Positions 22,747 to 34,801 of a stretch of DNA of 64,000 nt are shown one piece after another (within the stretch, counting starts at the first letter, position 1; each line of letters begins with the position of its first letter). The notes beneath the pieces were generated by a model that was not told the origin of the DNA, ran no database searches, and saw nothing but the letters and a program-made list of their open reading frames with translations. This DNA comes from Antedon bifida. Lineage: Eukaryota > Echinodermata > Crinoidea > Comatulida > Antedonidae. The position numbers and the translations under genes were made by a program. The stretch lies in NCBI GenBank assembly GCA_963402885.1, contig OY727095.1, positions 6,577,001-6,641,000 on the forward strand, given 5' to 3'.

Positions 22747-25700
22747 ATGGCCGAGGAGATGAAAGAAGTGTTACTTTCTTTAGTAGGTTTTTAAAACATT
22801 TATAGCACATTACATGCGAAATAGTTTTTACTATTTTATGATGCATGTTCACTAGCTTCAGCAGGCGTCATTCTCTCTTGATATGTGGGCCTACGCCTAG
22901 CTTAATTGAAAAATTGTCTAGGCCTAGCTAGCTAGGCTGGCATATACACTGTCACTGCTGCTACCGGCTACACGAAAGTGTACACTATAATATAACTTAA
23001 TTGATTTATGGACAGAGACCAGCCAAGTAGAATACGGTATTTGGGCCTAGTTTTTATAAATATTGATCTAAACAATGGTTGGCTGTTCAACCCCTCTCTC
23101 TAGGCCTAGATAATAATATTAATAATTTGTGTATAAAACTTAATTATTAATAAATTAATCCTTAAACCTTACTTCCTATTTATTATTATTCAGACAGGTA
23201 TCATAAGTAAATGGTTCGGTGCTACTGCACTTAAGTTCACACTCTCAAGCTTACCCAATTTAAAAATGTCATTCACCCGTTTTCTGGAGGTGATGGCGAG
23301 TGACCGTGTTATGGCCAGTTTTAGGTGTTAAAGTGCAGTAGTTCTAGCAAATGATGGCACCCGTTCGCAATTCACCTACTACAGTAAAAGGGGAAGATTC
23401 ACGACCCAACAAAAGTGTTGTCTTCTTTATCTTTAACCATCATATGATGAACATGGGTGTCCGATCCTAGTACTGATCGCAATGAATTGTTAAAAATGTG
23501 AACCTGGTGTGTTTCTGTAATGTATCACTGGAATAATCACCATACATATCTAAATAACCAATTCAGAGTCCAACAATGAAGTTGTAAGGGAGCCAAGCTC
23601 AGAGAGTGTTAATTTCCCTCTAACCTGGTATTGTATTCCTTTGTTTACTCAGGAGGAGAGAGGAAAAGTAGATGAAGATGTTTGTATGCGATTCATTGTA
23701 GCTGCTAAAGTCTGCCTAAAACAAAAACAGTCAGACATTCTTATCGATGCCGTTACCAATCATGAGGTAGGGATACAATCTGTATACAGGTATATACAAA
23801 AGCATAATTGTCCGACACAATTGATTTTTGCCATTATGAATTTATATCATTTACCTGCAATTTGCTCCAGTAAAGAAAAGGTGATATATAAAAACTTCAC
23901 TTGACATACCAATAGTTGAAACTAAAGCTTGGTTCCCACTAGGACAATGCAAGGATGTAAGTTCAACAGCAAGTTGATCGATGACAAGCAGCGATTCAAA
24001 TAATACCTGTACATTGCTAGTGATTGGTCAAATATCTTGCGTTGCGATTATATACTTGCTTTGCCTCCTCCTGAGAACCAAGCTGTAGTTAACTGCATAC
24101 TGGAATATAAACTAAAGCTCTGTCAAAACTATCAAACCACCAACTATGGTGGTGATATGTCTAAATATGGTAGTGATATGACATCATCATGTCCATATAT
24201 AGACACATCACATTTTGTTGTCAGCTAAAGTTTGATAGTGTAGACAGAGCTTATAGTTTGTGTGTGTGCGTACTTTCACACTATTATGAAAAGTTCTATC
24301 TTTCATAATTTACATTGGTGTTTTCGGTTTTTAGGTTCTTCTACTGGATACGGGCTGGGAGTTGCTACCAATCATATGTCCTTATTTGATGAACACTGAA
24401 GATAGGGATGATGTAAGCTATGAAAACTGTGTGACACTGTTAGAACTCATTGCAAAGGTAATATATGTTTTTAATTCACTGTAATGTTAAATGAACATGG
24501 AGTGGGTTTCTAGAAAAAACTAGTAAAAATGGGATTTTTTAAACAGTATCCAATACAAAACTTTTAAACATAATCACTATACTAAAGAACTGCACGAAAT
24601 ACTTGTCTTTTGAAAATTGATGTGACAAAAAAATATGATGATGTCATATCACTACCATATTTGAGCATATCACTACCATATTTGGGCACATCATTCTTTA
24701 TGTGTCAAACTAGTTTGATAGTGTAGTCAGAGCTCTAGTGTGTAGAAGTTTACCAAATTGTAATCGCACAAGAGGGCATTTTGGGAGTGTGTTAGGTGAG
24801 TGGTCTGTAACAAGTAAATGCAGTTTTTGTATAAATATTTTGTAGGTTGGCAAACCAAAGGAAATAGTGCTTGGTCTATTGGAACAAATTGATCGTTTTC
24901 TTGACTACTCAGTGTTTTTAGATTTCATAAACCCTATTCAGACAGGTAAGCATATTGGAACTGGTGCATAGCAACAGAACGTGGCTAGATGCATAATTAT
25001 AATTAAAATGCCTGGTAACATTAATCCAAACATAAAGGTATTAGGGAAATTAATTTTCAGTCCCACAGGCATGCTATTTAAATATTACATTTGTTAGATG
25101 GCCAAGTTCAATCTGCAATAAGATTCCCCTTCCTCTACCAATACCCACTCCCTGCACCACACCCTCCCTCTACCCCACCCCGTTCCTCTAACCCAATCCC
25201 CCTTCCTCTACCCCAACCCTCTACCCCTCCAAAAGTTCTGACTTTCCCCAATCTATGGCCGACAACAAGAAATTAGATTCTTCACAGCAAAATGTTTGTG
25301 TTTAAATTTAAATTGAATATTGTAATATATTGTGTTTTTTGTTATATTGTGTTTTTGTTCGTTTAGCACTATGTCGTATGGAGACTGGATTTGCAAAGAG
25401 TCTAGACATAGTCCTGTCAACCATTTATGCCCATGTTAAAACTATACAGCTACCTGGCTATGAAACACTCGCTGAGGAGGAACTGTTACTGATGACGCAA
25501 GACACAAATTATAGACGTTTTGAGGAAATTGTGGTGATCTTGATGGACTTTGTCTCTCCGTTTGTGTTTAGGGTTGTGCAAGCTAAAAAAGATAACAATT
25601 TAAACAACAACATGCTCACTATCAGGAGAGATATAGAATTATAGTAAGTATTTTATATTGTATTCACTAGGTATTTGATAACGTAGGAAACTCAGTGGTG

Positions 25701-28700
25701 GAAATATCCTAGAGACTCTATAGGGATTCCTGTAAATTTATCAGAAATAAGAAAGTGCAATCTATAAAATCTCTTTTTGTACAAAGGTTCACGTAAAATT
25801 TGTACAATTGCAATCATTGTGAGTTTAACCTGGGCCTTTCTGTATGATAGTGTCTTAACTATGTGACTACCACAACTCATAAATCGTCTTTATTTAGTAC
25901 ATTTCAACCAATTTGTTTAACAATGCCTTAATTAAGTGACGGAACAAAACCATAATTTTAAATGGTCTTTTTTAGCTTGTTGAAATTACTTGACTATCCT
26001 TTGGTGTTCTTAAGTCTTGTGGATAAAGATGATGATAAAGACAAACTACCAACCACATTTGCTACCTGTGCCCAGCAAATAATGGTTAGTGTTTTACATT
26101 CATGTTTGCTTGTGTTGTTCTTGCCTATGAAATGTCCTCTCTTTGTAATTTATCAAATTTTTTAAATTTTTCTATTTCATACGCATCCAACAATTACAGG
26201 ATGAATAAACTATTATATAATTTATCGTGCTTAAAAGTCTCATTTGAGGCTTAGGAAGTGGAGTTGAAAGAGTCGTGACTTACAACCCGGCACTAGGTCA
26301 GGATTGAACCCTGGACCCTGGGATTGGAAGGCAAGCATGTTAACCACCAAGCTACAGCTCTACTAAAGATTTTGATGCAATTTTATTATCTTATGTTAAA
26401 TATTTAATTCAATCATTATTATTTCAGAAATACTTTGAGGACATGAATACTAGTTTTACCAATTTAATATTCTATGCATTAAATAACAATGTGAAGTCTA
26501 AGCCTAGCAAACAGGAAGGACCAGTAGGAGAAGATGCGTCTTCAGCGGGGGATGATGCTGATAGCTGTCTGCCTGAACATGGCCTAGCTTGTTTTGCGTA
26601 TCTTACTCTTTCTGTACAATTGTGTGAAGATCAGTTCCCTAGTATCTATAGGTATTCAATTGTAAACAAGAGTAGAACCCTCCTTTGTGACACCCATATC
26701 CAGGAGGAGAATAAGGATTTAATATTAATTTATTGTACTGTAATCTCATGTTTTTTATAATTTATTAATGGTCTCTGCTTAAAGTCTATTTCTAGACTTA
26801 TTGTAACCACCATCCACATTTATAAATATTTAAAGTTTTTTATTTCTTTTCACATCAGTGGTCAACATGTTTTTCAAGCTGCTTCTTCGTACATCATTAA
26901 CCTTTTACAACGCCCTCAAGCTTATGCAGTTTCCAAAGGACTTGTAAGTAAAATGTTTAAATTCTAAGAAATTCAACAACCACAGATCATCATCATCTTC
27001 CTATAACATTAAGAATCCTGTTTGAATGTACGCGCACATGGGTTGTTTTTACTAAGCTGAGCTTTCTAATTTTGTTCTAAAAATTGTGTGTGCCACACAA
27101 AATGAAAAACTGCATTATTTTTTGTTAATGAATTTCAGATTTTTGTAAAATTTATTTAGGACCTTCTAAATTCAACTGTGCATGATGTTGATGATTTATC
27201 ACTCCCAAGTAAGTGGCTGGATAGCAAAGACTACATGCAAATTGCGAATCTACTTATAACCATTATGATACGTTGTCCTGTAGAACAACTAGTAAGTATA
27301 TTATTGACTGATTGAAAAAAATATAAAATAGGCAGACTGTTTTTTTTTCTTTTTTTTTCTTTCATTAATTTGTATTACAGGTATAACCTTTTAACATTAA
27401 ATAGTCAGGTACAGTAACTAAATTTTTCAAGTTAGCCACAATATTCTTTCCTACAGAGAAAAAGTGCTGTTTCATTACTGAAACCATTTATTAAGAAATG
27501 GGAGTTCAAAGGTCGCTACCAGTTGCTAAGGAAACAATTAAGAGAATCAAATCATTTTGGTGTTGCTGGCTATCTCATTGGAATTCTTAAAGATTTTGTT
27601 CATGAAACATTACAGGTAAAAAAATTAATAAGTAAATTATATTTATTATTATTTTTCCAATAATAAGTTTTAGTGGAGCTGTAGCTTGATAGTTAAAATG
27701 CTTGCCTTCCAATACTAAGGTCCGAGGTTCAATCCTGACCTAGTGCCATGGTTGTAACTCACGACTCCTCAAATGAAACTTAGTTTATAAGCATGATAAA
27801 TGATTAACTATTTTATCCATCCTGTAATTGGTGAGTTACTCGCTGTAGGATGCGTATGAAATTCAATAATTTATTTGTGAATTTAAAGATTAAAAGGTCT
27901 TTTTCAATGGATACTTTATTTACAGGATACTTCAAGTAATTCCTGGTTCATAGGTCAACATCTTGTTGACCTCTGTCAGTATGTATTTGACCTTCCAGAT
28001 GGGGCGGAATCAGACATTTTAGAACAATCTGATAAGTAAGTCTAATATAAATTTCTTATAATTGAATATCTATTTTTACCAATATATTTTTTTAGAAAAA
28101 AAAAATAAAAAAATCAGTAGTCATGGCCGCATTCACTAATCACACTTAGGCCAAGAGAAACTTTTGAAATCTAAAAATTCTCCTAAGTGAATGGATCTTA
28201 AATTTATTGACTTTTAAGTGAAATACTTAAGTTAAGTGAAATATCTCACAGCAAATATGGCCACTATATATATGTCTTTTAAAAAAGCATAATAACCAAG
28301 AAAGTTGTAGGCCAACAATGTGTCTTTTAAAAATTAACTATTGGTTTAATTTCTTTACATCTGAAGAATAATAGCAGCATTAAATTTCCTACGTTACCTG
28401 ACATTACGAGATAAACTAGAAGTGAATGCAACTGGTGTGTGGACACACCTTAATGACCTAGATGAAGAGTATTTACAACCGCTTCACAAAGGGTTAGATC
28501 TATCAATAGCACATTATGAACTGAAGTTAGAAGAGATACAAACAAAGGGAGCAAAGAAAGGTAAACACAGCTCTGGAATTTCACATTTTACCCCAAGAAA
28601 TAATTAATAAATATTTATGTTCATTTATTGTTCTATTTTTATTTTATTGTATTTTATTTCAACTACATTCAACAGCGAGAAATCGCCAATTATAGGATTC

Positions 28701-29842
28701 CTATATTACAAACAACATAAAGCGTGCTATACTAAAATAATTTATTTCCAATGCTCTTCAAATGTGAGCCAGTGAGTGGCCGAGCGGTTAAGGCAGTTCA
28801 ACCGGAAATATGTAGCCATAACATCTGCAAGGGTTCGAGGCTCGTTCACTCAATGGTTCTGGTGGTAGAACGAGTCTTCTCGGAATAAGAACTATAAACC
28901 GTAGGTCCAGTGTACACATCTAGCTCATGTGCACTTTAAAGAACCTAGTACATCTTTCTAGACGAGTGGGATACACACAGCCACTGTCACTCACAGCCAA
29001 TCATAACTGTGACCTCTGGGAGACCAGTCTTTGACTGAAAAGGTCACCCAGCATAAATAATAATATTTCGGAATCAGTTTTATGTAGTAGAACAAAACAT
29101 TGAATTCTCATTTATTTTGAGTTTCACTTGCTTTATTTATATATTCAGTAATTATTTAGAAATTTGGGAACTCCCATTGAATTGAATTTAAGATTGAATT
29201 TTAGTCTTTATCATGATTATTTTTTGTTTCAATCCAGATGATAGACTGAATGTTTCTGTTGGAGGTCAGGATCTTCCTGCTATGCCAGTTGCACAGCAAA
29301 AAGAGGTAAAAAAACAAATAAATTGTTAAATGCAAAATTACACAAGCAGTTTGCAGGTTTTGAAAGCTGTGGGTGGTTACACACACACACACACATGGAC
29401 CCACACACCATTCCTGCGCACCACAAACAAACCGCCTGTTATATCCATACTACTCTCCTCTCTTGAAATGTTTTCCGTCTTTCAGACATTACGCTTTCCA
29501 CGATTTGTTTCCATATTTTTCTGTTTTTGGCAGGATGGTTTGTTATTGTGTTAATGTCTACATTTTTCCCTTTTAAATCTTTTTTTTCCATTAATTAATG
29601 TGTTGCATTTAAATGCAGGACCAGAATCTAGCCGTAATATAAAAACTGTAATTTAACTCGGATAAAGACAAATGCATCAATTCAAATTTTGCGCATCATA
29701 ATTCATGCTTTGTACAATATTCTTTTGACAGGTTTTAAAATCAGCACAGTTCACCTTTGACCTTATAGCAAGTTTATTAGGCCGAGTTGGAGAAGTGATT
29801 TCCACGGAGAAGAGAATGCAAAAAGATCCTAAATTATGGTGA
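22747..29842 (+). CDS. GLMN: Glomulin (FKBP-associated protein)
   Basis: Glomulin is a HEAT-like repeat protein that binds the RING of RBX1 and restrains cullin-RING ligases. Fourteen exons join in phase: 22747-22782, 23653-23766, 24335-24457, 24846-24945, 25367-25643, 25976-26084, 26428-26651, 26859-26943, 27160-27291, 27457-27615, 27926-28035, 28367-28560, 29238-29305 and 29732-29842, giving 613 residues (human 594). Matching text: GWELL, NPIQT, LPDGAESD, LNFLRYL, GVWTHLNDLDEEYLQPLHKGL, HYELKLEEIQ and QFTFDLIASLLGRV. There is no signal or membrane segment. The start is the ATG followed by EEM; the short first exon needs a GTAGGT donor to keep frame. The TGA stop runs into AATAAA (TGAATAAAG). 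Introns hold MITE-1, two SINEs and a C/T-rich tract. Confidence 0.93.
24113..24252. repeat. MITE-1 copy 10 (GLMN intron 2)
   Basis: The left arm is shortened (CTGTCAAAACTATCAAACC); the right arm is intact to GTGTAGACAGAGCTTA. Confidence 0.8.
24615..24735. repeat. MITE-1 copy 11 (GLMN intron 3)
   Basis: The left terminus is lost; the copy begins at TTGATGTGACAAAAAAATATG. The right terminus has a mismatch (GTGTAGTCAGAGCTC). Confidence 0.75.
25125..25240. repeat. C/T-rich simple-sequence tract (GLMN intron 4)
   Basis: Imperfect CCCTTCCTCTACCC-type units on the + strand, almost without G. Low-complexity DNA; the 61-codon ORF across it has no other support. Confidence 0.7.
26163..26370 (-). repeat. 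tRNA-derived SINE family B, copy 1
   Basis: On the minus strand the head reads TAGAGCTGTAGCTTGGTGG, then a B-box-like GGTTCAATCC and CTGACCTAGTGCC. It continues into a tail that matches 27669-27882 in opposite orientation (GTCGTGACT, CTCAAATGAGAC, ACAGGATG). It lies in GLMN intron 6. Confidence 0.75.
27669..27882 (+). repeat. tRNA-derived SINE family B, copy 2
   Basis: The head GTGGAGCTGTAGCTTGATAG with GAGGTTCAATCCTGACC looks like pol III A and B boxes. The tail ends CTGTAGGATGCGTATGAAAT. It lies in GLMN intron 10. Confidence 0.75.
28766..29068 (+). repeat. tRNA-derived SINE family A, full-length copy
   Basis: Starts GAGTGGCCGAGCGGTTAAGG and has GGGTTCGAGGCTCG about 50 bp later, close to the A and B boxes of a Leu/Ser-type tRNA. 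It is followed by an about 220-bp body ending GACTGAAAAGGTCACCC and an AATAATATTT tail. It is about 300 bp long and lies in GLMN intron 12. Confidence 0.85.
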
Positions 29843-30331
29843 ATAAAGTTTAATATCTAATGGAACTATGTTGAATGGCATTTGGGGTTGTATTTCAATT
29901 TTGAATTGATTCAAGAGAAGTAATATAAGATCACAAAATACAAATGAATGTGCATACAAATTTATTGCATTTATTCTGAATATTTCATAATTATTAAATA
30001 ATTAAATTATATAGGGTGCACTTTTGCATATACAGTCACTAAGTAACAATTAGATAGTTTTTATGCTATATATACGTACTTAAGTAACCTAGAGTAAATG
30101 TCCTTTAAATCAGCCTACATTGGTTTTTGGCTGTTAAGTACAGTATAATATATATATTATCTGGAAGATCCGAAAACACATGAATAAATATTATTTTATT
30201 GCCATAAAACAAATTGCTCATAGACGCATAAATTATAATTGTATTATAATGCATACTCTAGTACAACAATTAGTACAAACACAATATATATTGTTTAATT
30301 TAAATAAATGTTATGGATATGTTTAGTATTC

Positions 30332-30481
30332 TTAAGCTCTGTCTACACTATCAAACTTTCTGTGACAAACAAATGTGATGTGCCCAAATATGGACATGAT
30401 GATGTCATATCACTACCATATTTTTGGGCACATCACACTTTTTTTTGGTAAAACTAGTTTGATAGTGTAGACAGAGCTTTA
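30332..30481. repeat. MITE-1 copy 12 (3' flank of the transporter gene)
   Basis: Full-length copy with both ends. It sits about 50 bp downstream of the transporter stop codon, so it is probably inside its 3' UTR. Confidence 0.85.
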
Positions 30482-30529
30482 TATTACAAATTTGGCAAGT
30501 ATTTGAATATTTATGTATTTTTACAAATT

Positions 30530-33500
30530 TTAAGTTGATTGATTTAATATATTGTTTTCTGATACAGTTCTTGATGACTTTCGTTTCAACATACAAGCAA
30601 CGATGCTAAACAGGACACCAGCTGTCACTAAGCAACCAACAATGAGCACCATCATGGTAATGCGCCAACCATACGCATCGGTCATCGGTGTCACCAGTAC
30701 ATTCAAGTTACCACCAATCATGGTGTAACTAAAGTAATAGACAGCCAGACATGAGGTAATGGTGTGTTTGGGTGAAATGTCAATTATTACTGATAGCCCC
30801 ACCCCCAACCAAAGCTCAGACAGTGTTGCAAAGGCCAGTAACCAATAGAAAGCACCAGGTGGAGGAGTAAGTAATGCACCAACAAACAAAGGACTTGCTA
30901 CAAACTGAAGATAAAAAAAATATATTCATTGAGAATTGATTAAAGAACAATTTTGGATATGCAGTTTGTGGTGTTTCTCCAATTAGGTATATGTAATATT
31001 TTTTTATTTAGCATTCATAAAATACTTCATTTTATTTGTCCAAAAGGAGATTCATGTTGACATAAAATTGCCAAAAATTAGTTTAATTTAAAATATACAA
31101 CATAGCGACAAAATTACTCTGATGAACAATGAATTAACTTACCGTACTTAAAATAACGACCAGTAAGCGCCCAGCAGATCCCCAACGTCTAGACAGGTAG
31201 TCTGCTAATAACCCGCCTATACCTGTTCCTATACATCCAGTGACCACTGGAGACCAAGTCATGAATATCTCGGTTGGGTAATTCGGGTAATAATGGTGAA
31301 AGTAGTTGTTTATGTTATATGCAAATACGAATCCGCTACCGTTTCTTACACTCATTGCTAAAACGAGCATGATATGCTCTGGCGACTTGAATACTCGTAG
31401 CGTTTCCATGATGTTTACTTTTTTGTTGGTAATCTGTAATATGAAGTAAAAAAGTAGGTCACATTAAATACCGAGTGATTTTATGGTTGCATACAGTACA
31501 GTATATTCACATGAAATGTCTCGGATTAAAGTTATTCAAATCTAAACTTTTATATATTTTAATACAGTAATGATCAGAAATTGTCATATTTCAAAATCCT
31601 GGATCCACCACTGTCCAGTAACACCACAGAAACTGTAGTTAAACGAAAGAAAAAAAAAACGGTGGCAAATTTAGAGTTTGCAAACCAAAGTTAAGTTTGT
31701 TAGACAGTTTAAGAATAGGAAACTTAAGATTGGTCTTGTGTTGAATGAGTATACAACCACCCCCCCCCCCCCCCTTCCCGTTACCTACCAGTTTGTCATC
31801 TGGCTTTAACTCCTTAACTGTAATGAATAGTATGACACTTATCACCAGTCCTGGTATGCCACTAAGCCAGTAAGTCCATCTCCAACCCAACGCATCGTCC
31901 AAGACCGATAACAAGAAGGCTGAACCAAACCCGACGAAAACACCAATCTGCAACGTTGCTATTACGATACTGCGATGTTTCTACGTAGAAAATACAGGCA
32001 TAATGATGAGAATTAAAAATGTGTACATTTTAAAATCTTCAGTTTTATTAGATTTTTGATTTTCGATAACCAACCTAGATCAGGTCAATCAATGTGTTGT
32101 CGTCTGCACTTAGAAACCTGTGTCGAGGTGAGGAGCGAGGACATGCGTCCCAATATTGACACATGCGCACAATGAACTAACAGTTTGGTTGTTGGACATC
32201 ACAAATCGAAAGCTTGTTAGTACTCACCATGTAAAACATTGTAGTACTAAATTTACTACCGATCTAAGACAATAGAGATTTTTTCTTACCTTTGAAAAAT
32301 AACATGAAGCAAGAGAAGAAGAAAAAGTCAAATATGGAGCCTCACTGAAAGAGAAATTAATTTTTAAAATATTTATTCAGCAAAAGAAAAAGGTTGTTTC
32401 ATTTTCATTCAACACTTAAAAAAGAAAGTCAACTAATAGATTTAGTAATGCAAAAAAAAAACAAAAACAAATAAGATAATTGAACAACATTTTATACTAT
32501 TAAATTAAACTACAATACTTTTCATTAGAAATCATATTAGAAGTTAAAAAAATCCTCTAAAAAACTGTAAGTTTTAATGACTTTTAAAAATATCTTTTTG
32601 CTCAACAGAAAACTGTTTTTAATCAAATTGAATGTTAATTAGCGAAAGCTTATTCGCCGAGTACTAACTTAACGTTGAGCAATAAAATACAATATATGGA
32701 ATAAAAATATGGTACACAGATAAGTGTTCCTCCTATGCTGTACTTACAACAGTGCCAGCATCATTCGGGCAATAGCCACTTGCCAGTACTGAGTAGCCCA
32801 TCCTGTGACTAGCGTAGCGATGCTCCAACCAAACACACAAATTGACAAAACAGTCTTACGATTGAAACTCTTTGCTTCAGATACCAAACTAACTGGAATG
32901 CCGGTAAAGCTTAAAACTACCATAAACAGCGGTCCGACTAGGAGTTCGTATGTGATTCCTGTACCAGAATACCACCATTTACAAAACTCTGTTAGATTTT
33001 TGTCGTCGCATCTTGCTCCATCATTCCAGGAGCAGAATTGAACACTACTTTCGTTCATTTTATTTTCTTTTAGGAAATGTTCTAAAGCTGAAATATTTGA
33101 GACATTGCACTTTTTGTCCCCAAACTCAAGATCTTGTGCCATGCTCTGATTGGTTGAAATCAACACAAACCTTTAAAAAATAAATAAATATGGTTTAATA
33201 TAAGAAATAAAAGAAACACAATTGAATTAGACTTGTACATTTGAGTGTAACCAAGGCAATCTAACAACAGGACACTGTGCTCGCCTTGCCAAGATAGGAA
33301 CTCGTAACAGTCTTTTGATCTTATGTCTGGCTGCGACAAATACTAACAGTACTGTACTATGTACATATGCTTTGTAGCGTGCGGTGTCTGTTATGGGCCG
33401 TGGCACTGATTGTGTCGCAGCCACAGATCAACCCTTTTATCTCCGGAGCTCAGCATCCTGTTGTTAGATTGTAACTAACCTGCATAGCTGATTCAGTATA

Positions 33501-33637
33501 TTTCCAACCATTAATATAATTACAATGTAAACCGCATAAGGACTAACAACTTGCGCAATATCTTTCGCAGGAACTTTCTTCTCTCTACCCGAGTTTAGTA
33601 ATGGTTCGATCTCACTTATGTTATTCTCTGTTGCCAT
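30530..33637 (-). CDS. Spinster-like major facilitator transporter
   Basis: Six exons (33637-33480, 33170-32748, 32344-32290, 31980-31789, 31433-31143, 30904-30530) join in phase to give 497 residues. The layout is that of a 12-helix MFS carrier: NILNQLCRF in place of the spinster NYMDRF motif, SFNRKTVLSICVFGWS after helix 2, FEAPYLT (like GEASYST) and GWRWTYWLSGIPG. Spinster homologues are membrane exporters, for example of sphingosine-1-phosphate or lysophospholipids; the substrate here cannot be told. The first extracellular loop is unusually long (about 75 residues, several NxS/T sites, about five Cys). A poly-C run (about 31759-31774) starts just after the fourth exon's donor. Confidence 0.8.
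32065..32200. repeat. Dispersed repeat (TAGAAACC / GCGTCCCAATAT)
   Basis: Shares AGGTCAATCAATGTG, TTAGAAACC, GCGTCCCAATAT and ATGCGCACAAT-like text with about 37710-37805 in the PPAN gene. Class unknown. Confidence 0.5.
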
Positions 33638-34801
33638 GGTTTAATCTGTTGGAAAAATATCATTAGTTGGTCAGTACATAGAGTACTCCATAGTCAGTAA
33701 GCCTTCTGAAGAAATAATTGTGTAAACAAAAATTGTTTTTCTTTTGGTAAATATTAATTAAAAAATAAAAAAGGCCTAAATTTGCAAACTGTTAATTGAA
33801 AAGATAAACTTTATTATCACATTTACAAGTGAGGTGCACATTACAATTTGTTGACATTACAATTTTAGTTTATTTATTTATACTTTCTTTATTTATACTT
33901 TCTTTTGACTGGATTGCATTTTCAGTAACATATAAGTAGTACTGCTTTTCAAAATTGTCCAGTTTCAAAGGTTTAAAAATAAAGAAAAGTTATAACATAT
34001 ATACAGAAAAATAAAACATAATTTGAAAGATATACAACATAGATATATACATTGCATTCTGATTAGAAATTATGAATTGAATTTTAAAATTTTGGGCAAA
34101 GTTATTACATGGAGGAGTTATACATCCATGGTTATTCTACTAAGGATACAAACAGAGATTTAGACCGGATAGGACATAAATAACTATCTTACTAGCTGAC
34201 TTAATTCTCATTATTTATACAGTATCTAGCATGTACTTATTACTATCATAGAGTATCTCTATGCTACTATTCTACTGTATGAAAATTACCCGGGTGTTTA
34301 CCACCACTGGTCCAATTCTTCTTGAGGATCTGGTGGTATAAGATGTCATAAGTACAAAAGGCCCGGCAGTGTAACTCTTGCAGCTCTCAGTAGTCGGTTC
34401 CAAGTGACTGGAAAGACAGGATTAAGTTTGACTATGAAACGCCGATAGTGCTTTCTGTCAACAAAGTATTTATCAGCAACTTCATTGAGATTTTACTCTC
34501 TATATATGATTGCATATTATTATTTCACACCAAAACAATTAAAAAATAAAGGTAAGGTACTTTTTTCTTCGTATACTATTACGGCAACTTTTTTTTAATT
34601 TGTTTTTGCTGCAATAAATTATAGGCCCTAATGTTCTTCCATATTTTCTGAGTAGGATAAGCAGGTGTTACGTCATCAATAACATAACCTTTGCACCCAA
34701 AAAGTGAAAACTTTAAACACGCGACACGTGCTCAGCAGCCTTGCTGTTACTATTTTTATAAATATTTACTTGTGATATTCTAGTTTGTAGGTTAAATAAG
34801 T
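33638..34801. other. Divergent intergenic region, transporter / PPAN
   Basis: Mostly A/T-rich DNA with no ORF of note. PPAN lies downstream on the plus strand. A tandem TTTATTTATACTTTC repeat occurs near 33875-33902. Confidence 0.4.

Noticed and set aside
25091..25276. Proline-rich 61-codon ORF
   Set aside because: Product of a C/T-rich simple tract inside a GLMN intron.
29330..29576. Two plus-strand ORFs with His-Thr repeats
   Set aside because: Translation of a short CA microsatellite in a GLMN intron.
31639..31953. Minus-strand ORF extended past DDKL with a poly-Gly run
   Set aside because: Reads through the GTAGGT donor into a poly-C intron; the family alignment stops at the donor.
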